In this document: positions 7,474-15,364 of the stretch, piece after piece | How positions within the stretch are numbered: the first letter of the stretch is position 1 | Layout of the letters: every line of letters starts with the position of its first letter | Assembly (NCBI GenBank): GCA_009712615.1 | Contig: WASR01000362.1 | Location: 26,770 to 47,753, forward strand | DNA from: Methanobacterium sp. | GTDB taxonomy: Archaea; Methanobacteriota; Methanobacteria; Methanobacteriales; Methanobacteriaceae | Length of the DNA stretch: 20,984 bases | Direction: 5' to 3' | Translations under genes and position numbers: made by a program | The notes under the pieces: generated by a model | Databases searched by the model: none | Seen by the model: the letters and a program-made list of their open reading frames with translations, nothing else | What the model was told of the DNA's origin: nothing

Positions 7474-8652
7474 CTATTGTTTTTGTAACTCTCTAATTGC
7501 TTTTCCCATTTTCTTGATTCCTTCTTCAATTTTAGCATTGTTGGAATTAGAAAAGTTCAGTCTGAGGGTATTTTTTTGTGGATCATCGGAATAAAAAGCT
7601 TCTCCAGGCACAAATGCAACTTTATCTTCCATTGCCCTTTCAAAGAGTTCCATTGCACTCATATCATCTGGAAGGGTCACCCACAGGAACATTCCACCTT
7701 CGGGTTCGGTGTATTTAACATTTTCTGGAAAGTGAAGCTTGATCATTTTCACCATAAAATCCCTTTGATTTTTGTACATTTTCCTTATAAGGGTTAGATG
7801 CTCTTCAACATCGTATTTTGTTAGGTAATGATGAACAATCATTTGTGAGAAGAAGTTGCTGTGAAGGTCTGATGCTTGTTTAGCAGTCACCAGGTGATGC
7901 ATAGTTTCATCTTCAGCCACTATCCATCCCAGTCTGATACCTGGAGCAACTACTTTCGAAAATGATCCAAGGAGTATGGAGTTGTCAGTAAATGTTTTAA
8001 TTGGTGGAAGATTTTCACCCATAAATCTAATTTCTCCATATGGATTATCTTCCACAAGCATAGTTTCATTTTGATTCAAAAGTTCACCAATGATCTTTCT
8101 TTTTTCAAGAGAGTAACTTATTCCAGTAGGATTTTGAAAGTTTGGAATAGAATACAACAACTTAGGATTATCCTCTTCAATGAGGGATCGAAGAACATCC
8201 ACATCCACTCCATCATCTAAAAGAGGTATTGACTTAAAAATTGGTTCAAACAAGCCAAATGCCTGTAATGCCGCTAGATATGTTGGTTTTTCAACGAGTA
8301 CAGTATCATTACGGTTTAAAAAAACCTTCGCAACAAGATCCAATCCCTGCTGAGAACCGTTGGTTATCAGAATATTTTCAGGATCAACGGAAAGCCCGTT
8401 TTGAGAGTATCTCTCAGACACAAGCTTTCTTAAAGGCTCATAACCTTCTGTTGTACTGTATTGAAGTGCTTCTGCACCGGAATTTTCCAAGATATAACTG
8501 GTTGACTCTGCAAATTCCTCCTCAGGAAAAGTATCTGGATTTGGCAAGCCACCTGCAAAGGATATGATATCAGGTTCATCAGCAACCTTCAAAATTTCCC
8601 TGACAAAGGATCTAGGTATTTTCGACATTCTGTTAGCGTATAAATTATTCAT
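7474..8652 (-). CDS. PLP-dependent aminotransferase, LysN/2-aminoadipate type
   Basis: A 392-residue fold-type I aminotransferase with the signatures SFAGGLPNPDTFP (31-43) and YSIPNFQNPTG (167-177, PLP-contacting N174), ED202NPYGE, the PLP Schiff-base lysine K233 in GSFSKVVAPGIRLGW, and the carboxylate-binding R240. The SFAGG-P start and NPTG spacing place it with the MocR-like/LysN group (2-aminoadipate, branched-chain or aromatic amino acid with 2-oxoglutarate), not the aspartate group. No GntR DNA-binding domain is attached, so it is the stand-alone enzyme. A TATA box (TATTTATAG at 8676-8684 on the + strand) lies only about 28 nt before the ATG and there is no clear ribosome site, so translation may be leaderless or nearly so. 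The substrate cannot be fixed from sequence. Confidence 0.85.
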   Translation of the reverse strand: MNNLYANRMSKIPRSFVREILKVADEPDIISFAGGLPNPDTFPEEEFAESTSYILENSGAEALQYSTTEGYEPLRKLVSERYSQNGLSVDPENILITNGSQQGLDLVAKVFLNRNDTVLVEKPTYLAALQAFGLFEPIFKSIPLLDDGVDVDVLRSLIEEDNPKLLYSIPNFQNPTGISYSLEKRKIIGELLNQNETMLVEDNPYGEIRFMGENLPPIKTFTDNSILLGSFSKVVAPGIRLGWIVAEDETMHHLVTAKQASDLHSNFFSQMIVHHYLTKYDVEEHLTLIRKMYKNQRDFMVKMIKLHFPENVKYTEPEGGMFLWVTLPDDMSAMELFERAMEDKVAFVPGEAFYSDDPQKNTLRLNFSNSNNAKIEEGIKKMGKAIRELQKQ

Positions 8653-8675
8653 AAAATTCTCAACTCAAATCTGTT

Positions 8676-8684
8676 TATTTATAG
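8676..8684 (-). promoter_or_regulatory. TATA box of the LysN-type aminotransferase
   Basis: CTATAAATA on the - strand, centred about 28 nt upstream of the ATG at 8652. The spacing predicts a transcript that starts at or within a few bases of the start codon. Confidence 0.45.
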
Positions 8685-8793
8685 TTTTTATTTATCTCTA
8701 AAAAGTATATTTCCATTCAAAAATCCTGATTCACTGAAAAGGATTTAAATTTCAACTGATCATCAAAACAAATTTTTTAGATTTACATTCGGC

Positions 8794-9630
8794 TCAATCT
8801 GTATTGAGGCTGCCATGGCTTCTTACATGTTCCCAACCTTGATGGTATTTGTGGTTGGATTGGTCGTATATGGATGTATCTGTCCTATTATAATGCTCTC
8901 TATCCTTTCCAACCGGACAAACCTTTATACAGATTCCACATGGAGATCTATATTCACTTCGAAGTTTTTTGCTTCGATCTGCACATTTCATTTTGTCAAT
9001 GATTTTCATACAATCATTGTCCATGGATTCTATGGCATTGACAGGACAATGATGAACACAACTTTTACAGTGGATACACAGATCCTCATGAATCATGGCA
9101 TCTCCCTCAATTTCAAGAGAGCTGAATATTGATGTGAACCTCACCCTAGGACCATATTTACGTGTTAGAAGAACATTATTTTCTCCAATAGTGCCAAGTC
9201 CCGCAAGATAGGCTGCATATTTATGCGAAAAGAAAGCTAAAGGATTTTCTAGCAGTACATCTATGTTGCCATAACCATCCCTTGGAATGCTAACAGATGG
9301 AATGCCCAATGAATTCAGGAAGCATGAAATTTCATAGGCCTTAGCATCAAGAACTTGGTTTACTGTTTTGTAATGCTCATGGTAATGGATTGAAGGGGCT
9401 GTTTCAACAATTGGGAGTTCAACAGGCAATCCAATTACTATAACAGTCTGTGTTCCGGGAAATATTGATTGTGGCCAGAATTTTTTGGGTATCCATTCTC
9501 TAAATTTGTTTGGAGAATCCTGAGGAGGTTTAACCCAACGATCCACAGGTGCAAAACCAAATATTGGAATTCCCAGTTCTTTGATTTTATTGATAATTTT
9601 TTCCTTGAGTGGTTTGGATTTCATGATCAT
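8794..9630 (-). CDS. 4Fe-4S double-cluster protein, QueG/reductive dehalogenase-like
   Basis: A 278-residue soluble iron-sulfur protein. The C-terminal part holds a two-cluster ferredoxin domain: C185-x2-C188-x2-C191-x3-C195-P and C231-G-x-C234-x3-C238-P, with C207 and C216 between as possible extra ligands. The region before it (KYAAYLAGLGTIGENNVLLTRKYGPRVRF cut at about 137-165) is the stretch found in epoxyqueuosine reductase and reductive dehalogenase relatives, where AGLG-IG-N is conserved. The cobalamin-dependent N-terminal domain of true QueG is not evident, so it is a QueG-like electron-transfer protein of unknown reaction. It begins 15 nt after the aspartate-type aminotransferase stop and is probably translated from the same mRNA. 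Starts at 9630 or 9624 are both possible; neither has a strong ribosome site. Confidence 0.78.
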   Translation of the reverse strand: MIMKSKPLKEKIINKIKELGIPIFGFAPVDRWVKPPQDSPNKFREWIPKKFWPQSIFPGTQTVIVIGLPVELPIVETAPSIHYHEHYKTVNQVLDAKAYEISCFLNSLGIPSVSIPRDGYGNIDVLLENPLAFFSHKYAAYLAGLGTIGENNVLLTRKYGPRVRFTSIFSSLEIEGDAMIHEDLCIHCKSCVHHCPVNAIESMDNDCMKIIDKMKCADRSKKLRSEYRSPCGICIKVCPVGKDREHYNRTDTSIYDQSNHKYHQGWEHVRSHGSLNTD

Positions 9631-9645
9631 TAAAAAAATATTTAA

Positions 9646-10764
9646 TTAGCTGGATTCCAGCCTTTCCATGGCTTCTTCCAGCTTATCATAGGCTGTTGCA
9701 TAGGATAAACGAACATGACTTGATCCCTGTTCTCCAAATGCCTTACCATTAACCATAACAACGCCCTTCTTTAAACCATCAGAAACAAATTTTTCAGGAT
9801 TATCCACCCTTGGAAATACATAGAATGCTCCTTCAGGTACTGGACAATCAATTCCCATTCTGCCCAATCGTTTAATAACCAAATCTCTGCGTTTTTTAAA
9901 TTCTGATACCATGGTCTTGACACTGTTTTGAGGTCCTTCAAGGGCTTCAAGGGCTGCTTTCTGTGCCATGGAACTAGCACAGGCTGCTATATACTGGTGA
10001 ACCTTAAGAAGTTCTTCCGCTATGTTTCCGTTTGCGGATATATATCCAATTCTGAAACCTGTCATGGCGTAGGTTTTAGAAAAAGCATTGATGGTTATTG
10101 CATTTTCTGAGAACTGGCCAGCACTGTAATGTTTGGCATCGTATATGATCTTCTCATAAACTTCATCAGAAATTATGTAAATACCATTATCATCAGCAAT
10201 TTCTGCAATACCCCTGATATCCTTTTTTTTCATCACACTCCCGATGGGATTGGATGGAGAATTTAGGATTATGGCCTTGGTCTTAGGGGTAATTGATTCA
10301 AGCACGTCATCACAAGTCATCCTCAGATCATTTTCTTCTTTGATCTCGATTCCCACAGGAACTCCATCTGCAAGTTTTGCACATGCGGAGTAGGAAAGAA
10401 AACCAGGATCCGGTATTAAAACTTCATCACCGGGATTTATCAGTGCCTGCATACATACATATACAGCTTCACTGGCTCCAACAGTCACAATAACAGAATC
10501 TGCAGAAGAATTTATTCCATTTTCTTTTTCAAGCTTATCTGCTATTGCTTCTCTCAATTCAATAATTCCCATGTTGGAGGTGTAATGGGTAAAACCTTCA
10601 TTCATGGCCTGTGTTGCGGCGTCAATAATATTTTGAGGTGTTTTAAAGTCTGGCTCACCAATTCCAAGACTAATCGCATTCTCACCTGCTATTTCAAACA
10701 TTCTACGGATTTCTGATAGATTTATAGAACTTACACGTTTAGATGATTCCATGATAATTACCAT
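9646..10764 (-). CDS. aspartate-type aminotransferase (class I/II, PLP)
   Basis: A 372-residue fold-type I aminotransferase in the archaeal AspC/AlaT-like subgroup. It shows ISLGIGEPDFKTP (31-43), the PLP-contacting N172 in NSPSNPIG (Ile where Thr is usual), D200 in ISDEVYE, the Schiff-base lysine K230 in NAFSKTYAMTGFRIGY, R238, and a C-terminal carboxylate-binding Arg in HVRLSYA. Likely substrates are aspartate, alanine or aromatic amino acids with 2-oxoglutarate. Two ATGs compete: 10764 and 10752. A TATA sequence (10784-10793) lies about 25 nt from 10764, pointing to leaderless translation from 10764 or a 12-nt leader for 10752. It leads a two-gene unit with the 4Fe-4S protein and diverges from the permease. 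Confidence 0.88.
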   Translation of the reverse strand: MVIIMESSKRVSSINLSEIRRMFEIAGENAISLGIGEPDFKTPQNIIDAATQAMNEGFTHYTSNMGIIELREAIADKLEKENGINSSADSVIVTVGASEAVYVCMQALINPGDEVLIPDPGFLSYSACAKLADGVPVGIEIKEENDLRMTCDDVLESITPKTKAIILNSPSNPIGSVMKKKDIRGIAEIADDNGIYIISDEVYEKIIYDAKHYSAGQFSENAITINAFSKTYAMTGFRIGYISANGNIAEELLKVHQYIAACASSMAQKAALEALEGPQNSVKTMVSEFKKRRDLVIKRLGRMGIDCPVPEGAFYVFPRVDNPEKFVSDGLKKGVVMVNGKAFGEQGSSHVRLSYATAYDKLEEAMERLESS

Positions 10765-10765
10765 A

Positions 10766-10793
10766 TTTATTTATTGTTTAGAGTTATATATAT
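10766..10793. promoter_or_regulatory. overlapping divergent promoters of aminotransferase and permease
   Basis: The two start codons (10764 on -, 10801 on +) are 36 bp apart. TTATATATAT at 10784-10793 is placed about 25 nt before the aminotransferase ATG. TATTTATTTATT at 10764-10775 is placed about 30 nt before the permease ATG. Neither gene has a convincing ribosome site. The two promoters therefore share the same DNA, and each TATA box sits downstream of the other. Confidence 0.5.
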
Positions 10794-10800
10794 CGAATCT

Positions 10801-12213
10801 ATGTCAGGATTGAAAAGATCTTTAGGTCTCTACGATGTAATCAGTTTGGTGATAGGTACAATTGTAGGAGCAGATATCTACATAGCAGCATCATTTGGTG
10901 CAGGATTATTAGGACCATTTTCTGTGGTAGCATGGGTAATTGCAGGTTTAATGGCAATAATAATTGCACTGTGTTTTGCTGAATGTTCATCAAGGGTACC
11001 TCAAGTTGGCGGTCCATATGCCTATGCAAAACGAGCCTTCGGAGAATTCACAGGATTTTTAGTAGGATGGGCTCTTTTAATAGCTTCATGGAGTGCAATT
11101 GCAGTATTTCCCCTGGCATTTGTTGCTTATTTAGCATTTTTCATACCGAATATGTCTCCAGAACTAGTAATTTGTATCAAAATATTGTTTGTCTTGTTTT
11201 TAACTGTTGTCAACTACTTCGGAGTTCGTGAAGCAGGAAAACTCAACGATGTTCTAACTATCCTAAAGATAGCACCAATTATCATCTTAACACTTGCAGG
11301 AATAATTTTCTTCGTACTGAAGCCATCACTACTCGTTTCCAATTTCACCCCTTTCATTCCACTGGGATTAAACGGACTGGGAAGTGCCATTGTTCTTATA
11401 TTCTGGGCTTATGTTGGTTTTGAACTGGTAACTGTCCCATCTGACGAAATAGTCAATCCACAGAGAACCATCCCAATGGCAATAGCGATTGGAATGGCAG
11501 TAATAACAATTTTCTACGTTCTCACCAATTTTGTGATACTGGGACTGGTTCCTTGGGCTAATTTAGCATCCTCAACAGCACCATTGGCCCTTGCTGGTTA
11601 CGCAATACTCGGAGCAATTGGTGCAGGATTTTTAACATTTGGTGCGCTGCTATCCATTTCAGGATCAGATGAAGCAGGAATACTTTCTGCAGCCAGAATC
11701 CCATATGCCATGGCAGCAGATGGTTATCTTCCAAAGGCCCTGGCAAAGGTGCACCCTAAATATGAAACACCCTATGTTGCATTGGTTATCCAAAGTATGG
11801 TGACATTAATTGCAGCCATATTTGGAACCATAAGCCAGCTTATCGTTCTATCTGTTTTCACACTTCTCTTCTGCTATCTATTAACATGCCTCTCAGTTTT
11901 TCCACTCAGAAAGAAGTTCCAGGAAGGTCTCAAATTACCATGGATAGTACCTGTTTCAGGTGTGATAATAAGCATTTACATCATGACCCAGTGTGAATTA
12001 AACCAAATACTGGTTGGAACAATTCTAATTCTGATAGGCATTCCAGTGTATGTTTTATTCGCACCAAAAACAGAAATAACAACTGTTAAAAGGGATTTAA
12101 AACAGGGTGAAGATTATGTTTCAAGAACAATAGAGACAGATGAAATATTTCTGGCTAAATTTATAAACCAGGTCAAGGAACTTGTTACAAGAACTAAAAA
12201 CAGATTCAGTTAA
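10801..12213 (+). CDS. APC-family amino-acid permease
   Basis: A 470-residue integral membrane protein with about twelve hydrophobic segments and a short cytoplasmic C-terminal tail (about 425-470, charged). SLGLYDVISLVIGTIVGADIYI at the start corresponds to the broken TM1 of the LeuT fold, though the usual GAGIF appears here as GADIY. VPQVGGPYAYAKRAFGEFTGF, the most conserved APC stretch, follows TM2. FWAYVGFELVTVPSDEIVNPQRTIPMAI in the middle is the TM6 substrate region. It imports an amino acid or related amine with H+ or Na+; the substrate is not readable. I use ATG 10801 because the upstream TTG frame at 10774 runs through the promoter. Divergence from an aminotransferase fits uptake and conversion of the same amino acid, an inference only. 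Confidence 0.88.
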   Translation: MSGLKRSLGLYDVISLVIGTIVGADIYIAASFGAGLLGPFSVVAWVIAGLMAIIIALCFAECSSRVPQVGGPYAYAKRAFGEFTGFLVGWALLIASWSAIAVFPLAFVAYLAFFIPNMSPELVICIKILFVLFLTVVNYFGVREAGKLNDVLTILKIAPIIILTLAGIIFFVLKPSLLVSNFTPFIPLGLNGLGSAIVLIFWAYVGFELVTVPSDEIVNPQRTIPMAIAIGMAVITIFYVLTNFVILGLVPWANLASSTAPLALAGYAILGAIGAGFLTFGALLSISGSDEAGILSAARIPYAMAADGYLPKALAKVHPKYETPYVALVIQSMVTLIAAIFGTISQLIVLSVFTLLFCYLLTCLSVFPLRKKFQEGLKLPWIVPVSGVIISIYIMTQCELNQILVGTILILIGIPVYVLFAPKTEITTVKRDLKQGEDYVSRTIETDEIFLAKFINQVKELVTRTKNRFS

Positions 12214-13757
12214 CATGCACCACAGTTGTAACAACCAAATTCCTCACACCATGGTGTCATTTTTTTACTTAAAGCCTTCTGAAATTCATTTTTTAGAAAT
12301 TCAGGGTCTATTCCAACGTCTATATTTTTCCATGGCAACTCTGAATCAAGATTGTAGTTCGGTGATAGCTCTGCCCATTCCTTCATAGACACAGTTTCTT
12401 GCACAGATCTGTAGATTAGTTTTCCAAGCTCTTTACCACCCATTGAAAGCACGTACTGAAGCACGGACTTCCTTGGATTTTCAATCTTGAATGATCTGAT
12501 CTTTATATTCGAATTCAGGTATTTGGCTTTGGATTTAATTGATTTGGTGTCAAATTTTTCCCATTGAAATGGGGTGTGGGGTTTTGGAATGAATGGATTC
12601 ACACTGAGTTTTATCTGATTTCTCTTAGTTCCGAGTTTTATCAACTTATGTATGTAATCCACCATGGCTTCCATGTCTGCGGTTGTTTCTGTTGGTAAGC
12701 CGATCATGAAGTAGAGTTTTACATTAAGATCGTGTTGAATAGCTTTTTTTATAGTTGATTCTACAGATTCATCGGTTATAAATTTATTAGCTGCTTTTCT
12801 AACTTCCCATGTTGATTCTGGTGCAATTGTAATGGTTTTAAGGCCACTTGCCTTTAAAATTTCCAATAAATTTTCTGTGATGGATTCTATTCTGAGTGAG
12901 GGTGTGGTGATCTGCAGTCCCTGCTCATGGAGCCCTTCACAAAGCTCCTCAATTTTAGAGTAGTCAGAAACAGCAGCACCTATGAGCGCCACTTTTTTTA
13001 GCCCAGTTTGTTGACAGCCATTTTCCGCAATTTTTAAGAGGTCCTTCAGTGGCATTTCCCTTCTTGGTCTGAAGATGCATCCTGCCATACAAAATCTACA
13101 TCCCCTTGTACATCCCCTCGAAACCTCCAGGAGGAATGCTCTTCCAAATGCAGGAATGTATTCATTGTTATCTGTTTCAGGAAATACCTGCCTCAGAGGA
13201 TGGCAAGCATTTCTCAAATCCGGAACAGTCACCATTTTCACAGGATTATCAGCCAGATATACACCGTCAATGTCAAGGAATTCTTCTAAATTGTTCCTTG
13301 GATCATTTAATTCGAGACATTTATCTATAAATTTATCCATAACTGCTTCTGCTTCACCAACTATGAAAAGATCCACAAAATCTGTCATTGGAAGTGGGTT
13401 TGAACTAGCACAGGGCCCTCCGGCAATCACAATAGGATCCTGTTGTGTTCTATCCTTTTTTTTAACAGGCACTCCTCCTTCCTTCAACATCTTCAAAACA
13501 TTGAAGTAATCCTGTTCATATTGGAGTGAAAAACTAACAACATCAAAATCCCTTAATGGTGAACCTGTTTCAAGACTCCTGGACATGGGATAAACAACCC
13601 TCTCACAGTAGATGTCCTCCCTGGAATTTAAAAAATCATAAATAATATGAAACCCCAGAGAAGACATTGCACTTCTGTAAAGATTTGGATAGCACGAAGC
13701 AAATCTCATATCAACATTTCGGAAGTCCTTGACGATTGCGTTGTGTTCAAGCAGCAT
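12210..13757 (-). CDS. radical SAM protein with B12-binding-like N-terminal domain
   Basis: A 515-residue enzyme. Residues about 1-190 form a Rossmann-like region of the kind that binds cobalamin in this family (FASCYPNLYRSAMSSLG, DVVSFSLQYEQDYFNVL, IVIAGGPCASSNPLP, DLFIVGEAE), though no DxHxxG cobalamin motif is evident. The radical SAM domain follows with C216-x3-C220-x2-C223 (RGCTRGCRFC), which holds the 4Fe-4S cluster that cleaves S-adenosylmethionine. SVNPFIPKPHTPFQW lies near its end. The protein ends in a Cys cluster, C-x4-C-x2-C-x2-C, at its last residues. It resembles the archaeal relatives of the TIGR03960 group; the reaction is unknown. ATG 13757 is preferred; the frame also allows TTG 13775. 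Its stop codon overlaps that of the permease. Confidence 0.85.
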   Translation of the reverse strand: MLLEHNAIVKDFRNVDMRFASCYPNLYRSAMSSLGFHIIYDFLNSREDIYCERVVYPMSRSLETGSPLRDFDVVSFSLQYEQDYFNVLKMLKEGGVPVKKKDRTQQDPIVIAGGPCASSNPLPMTDFVDLFIVGEAEAVMDKFIDKCLELNDPRNNLEEFLDIDGVYLADNPVKMVTVPDLRNACHPLRQVFPETDNNEYIPAFGRAFLLEVSRGCTRGCRFCMAGCIFRPRREMPLKDLLKIAENGCQQTGLKKVALIGAAVSDYSKIEELCEGLHEQGLQITTPSLRIESITENLLEILKASGLKTITIAPESTWEVRKAANKFITDESVESTIKKAIQHDLNVKLYFMIGLPTETTADMEAMVDYIHKLIKLGTKRNQIKLSVNPFIPKPHTPFQWEKFDTKSIKSKAKYLNSNIKIRSFKIENPRKSVLQYVLSMGGKELGKLIYRSVQETVSMKEWAELSPNYNLDSELPWKNIDVGIDPEFLKNEFQKALSKKMTPWCEEFGCYNCGAC

Positions 13758-13769
13758 AGTATATACTAT
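13756..13769. repeat. 14-bp perfect palindrome at the radical SAM start
   Basis: ATAGTATATACTAT is a perfect palindrome whose left edge overlaps the ATG of the radical SAM gene. It occupies the place where a ribosome site would be. It may be an operator or part of a leaderless promoter. Confidence 0.4.
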
Positions 13770-13920
13770 TCTCAACTAATGGTAAGTATTTTTAATACAC
13801 CACTTAAAATAATAAAATTAAATTTGAACAAATATTTGTTGTTTTATTTCTCCGCAACAGCACCAAAATCTGCCTAATGCGATTAAATAAGGTTTAGCTT
13901 AAAAAGATGATGGGATAGGG

Positions 13921-14238
13921 TTATTGTTTCATGCAATTGACTTTTTCATGTACTTCACTTTTAGATGGTTTCCCTCTTTTTTTATCACCTGTGGAACTTA
14001 AAAGTAGTTGAATAGCATCTAGCTTTGCCCTTTCAAGTAGTGCATCAAATATTGCACTAACCTTTAAACTGTCTTCATCAGTCCATTCCATATCCAGTTT
14101 TTTATAAATTTTTTTGAAGTATCCTACATAGTCCTTTAGTGATGTTTCAAGCTTTTGATGGTTGGCTTCTTCATATTTTTTTATAATATCAGACAGTTCT
14201 AGATCTTTAGCTTTTCCTTTATCATCATCTGTAATCAT
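13921..14238 (-). CDS. small charged helical protein of unknown function
   Basis: A 105-residue soluble, strongly charged protein that I do not recognise. It starts MITDDDKGKAKDLELSDIIK, looks almost wholly helical (EEANHQKLETSLKDYVGYFK) and ends in a basic tail (GDKKRGKPSKSEVHEKVN). There are no membrane segments, and the only Cys is near the C-terminus. ATG 14238 is chosen because GGGGGA sits about 8 nt upstream on this strand; a longer frame from TTG 14310 has no ribosome site. It lies alone between the radical SAM gene and the divergent coaD remnant. Its basic tail could bind nucleic acid, but this is speculation. Confidence 0.6.
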   Translation of the reverse strand: MITDDDKGKAKDLELSDIIKKYEEANHQKLETSLKDYVGYFKKIYKKLDMEWTDEDSLKVSAIFDALLERAKLDAIQLLLSSTGDKKRGKPSKSEVHEKVNCMKQ

Positions 14239-14395
14239 GATTAATTTCCCCCACACTACTTTTTTTTGTTTGATTTGACATATTTCTTTTATCCCATGAT
14301 CGATATCCAATATTTAGCCAAGGTTATATTAGACAAAAATTAAATGTTTATTAAACCAATTTAGAGCAGGAAAGAAATAATTGATCCAGACAAAC

Positions 14396-14417
14396 CTTAA
14401 CTCTAAATTTTGTTAAG
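14396..14417. repeat. inverted repeat upstream of the coaD remnant
   Basis: CTTAAC (14396-14401) and GTTAAG (14412-14417) form a perfect 6-bp inverted repeat with a 10-bp spacer, just upstream of a TATA-like TTTTTTATAAT at 14420-14430. It may be an operator of the former coaD promoter. Confidence 0.3.
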
Positions 14418-14451
14418 AATTTTTTATAATTGATGAAATGGGAAGCAAATA

Positions 14452-14741
14452 ATGAATGAAAAGTCTTATAAAAAAGTTGCTGTTGGTGGAACCTTCGATA
14501 AATAACGGAACTAAACGATCACTACGGAACTACAATATCCGACGAAACAATCGACGCCATTGTTGTTAGTGAGGAAACAGAACCCACAGCATTTAAAATA
14601 AATGAAATAAGAAGGGAAAAGGGTATGAATGCCCTGGACATAGTGACAATTCACATGGTGTTGGCGGAAGATGGAAAACCCATATCCTCAACCAGGATCA
14701 GAAAGGGTGAAATAGACAAAAAAGGCACAATTATAAAGTAA
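14452..14741 (+). pseudogene. coaD: pantetheine-phosphate adenylyltransferase (archaeal CoaD), internal deletion
   Basis: CoaD makes dephospho-CoA from 4'-phosphopantetheine and ATP. Here only its two ends remain. ATG 14452 (GGAAG upstream at 14441-14445) encodes MNEKSYKKVAVGGTFDK, the true N-terminus with the GTFD motif, then meets TAA at 14503-14505. In another frame, from about 14502, the C-terminal part follows: TELNDHYGTTISDETIDAIV, SEETEPTAFKINEIRREKG and ISSTRIRKGEIDKKG, ending at TAA 14739-14741. By comparison with the family as I remember it, about 55-60 residues are missing, including the catalytic H-x-G-H that comes directly after GTFD. The product cannot be active. The junction lies near 14498-14504. 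Because CoA synthesis is essential, this is either a decayed copy or an error in the sequence. Confidence 0.85.
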
Positions 14742-14791
14742 ATCAAATTTAACTAGTTTTTATACGTGAAAAACTATGCGGGGGCATTCTA

Positions 14792-15337
14792 TTGAAGGTG
14801 GTTGTGGGATCCAAAAATCCAGTGAAGGTTAATGCAACTAGAAATGTGCTAGAAAAAATCTACGGTGATGTAACAGTTACTTCTTTAAATGTGGATTCTG
14901 AAGTTCCTGATCAACCATTTGGAATGAATCAAACAGTAACTGGTGCTGTTAACAGGGCAAAAAATGCATATTCATCTGATTTTGATTTGAGCGGGGGAAT
15001 TGAGTCTGGTTTAATCGAAGTACCCAATACATTAACAGTATACATTGATATTCAGTGGTGTGCTATCTTCGATGGAAAACAAATTACAATAGGGGCAAGT
15101 TCAGGATTTGAATACCCTCCAACAGTCATAGAACAAGTTTTGGAAGGTGTTGAAGTTGGGGATGTTATGGATCAAGTTACAGGTGTTGATGCACTGGGAC
15201 AGAAAAAGGGTGCAGTAAGCCACCTATCCCACGACATGCTAAACAGAACAGAAAACACCGAAGAATGCGTCTTAACAGCAATGATTCCTAGAATGAACAA
15301 AGACATCTATTTTACAAAAACAAACCCTGGAATATAA
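14792..15337 (+). CDS. yjjX: inosine/xanthosine triphosphatase, YjjX family
   Basis: Hydrolyses non-canonical nucleotides such as ITP and XTP so they are not built into DNA or RNA. The 181-residue protein has the family's N-terminal VGSKNPVKVNATRN (5-18), LSGGIESGLIE (67-76, with the metal-binding E71) and, near the C-terminus, GVDALGQKKGAVSHLSHDMLNRTE (131-154). The start is TTG at 14792, supported by GGGGG at 14780-14784 seven bases upstream. It begins 50 nt after the coaD remnant and probably shared its transcript. The next gene starts 27 nt after its stop, so read-through into the glycan cluster is possible. Confidence 0.87.
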   Translation: MKVVVGSKNPVKVNATRNVLEKIYGDVTVTSLNVDSEVPDQPFGMNQTVTGAVNRAKNAYSSDFDLSGGIESGLIEVPNTLTVYIDIQWCAIFDGKQITIGASSGFEYPPTVIEQVLEGVEVGDVMDQVTGVDALGQKKGAVSHLSHDMLNRTENTEECVLTAMIPRMNKDIYFTKTNPGI

Positions 15338-15364
15338 CTTTTAACTTTAATTCGGTGATTTAAA

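Noticed and set aside
13075..13509. 144-codon open frame on the + strand inside the radical SAM gene
   Set aside because: It is an antisense shadow of a well-supported gene, has no ribosome site and no protein-like features.
14239..14310. Longer frame upstream of the 105-residue protein
   Set aside because: It begins at a TTG without a ribosome site, while ATG 14238 has GGGGGA at good spacing.
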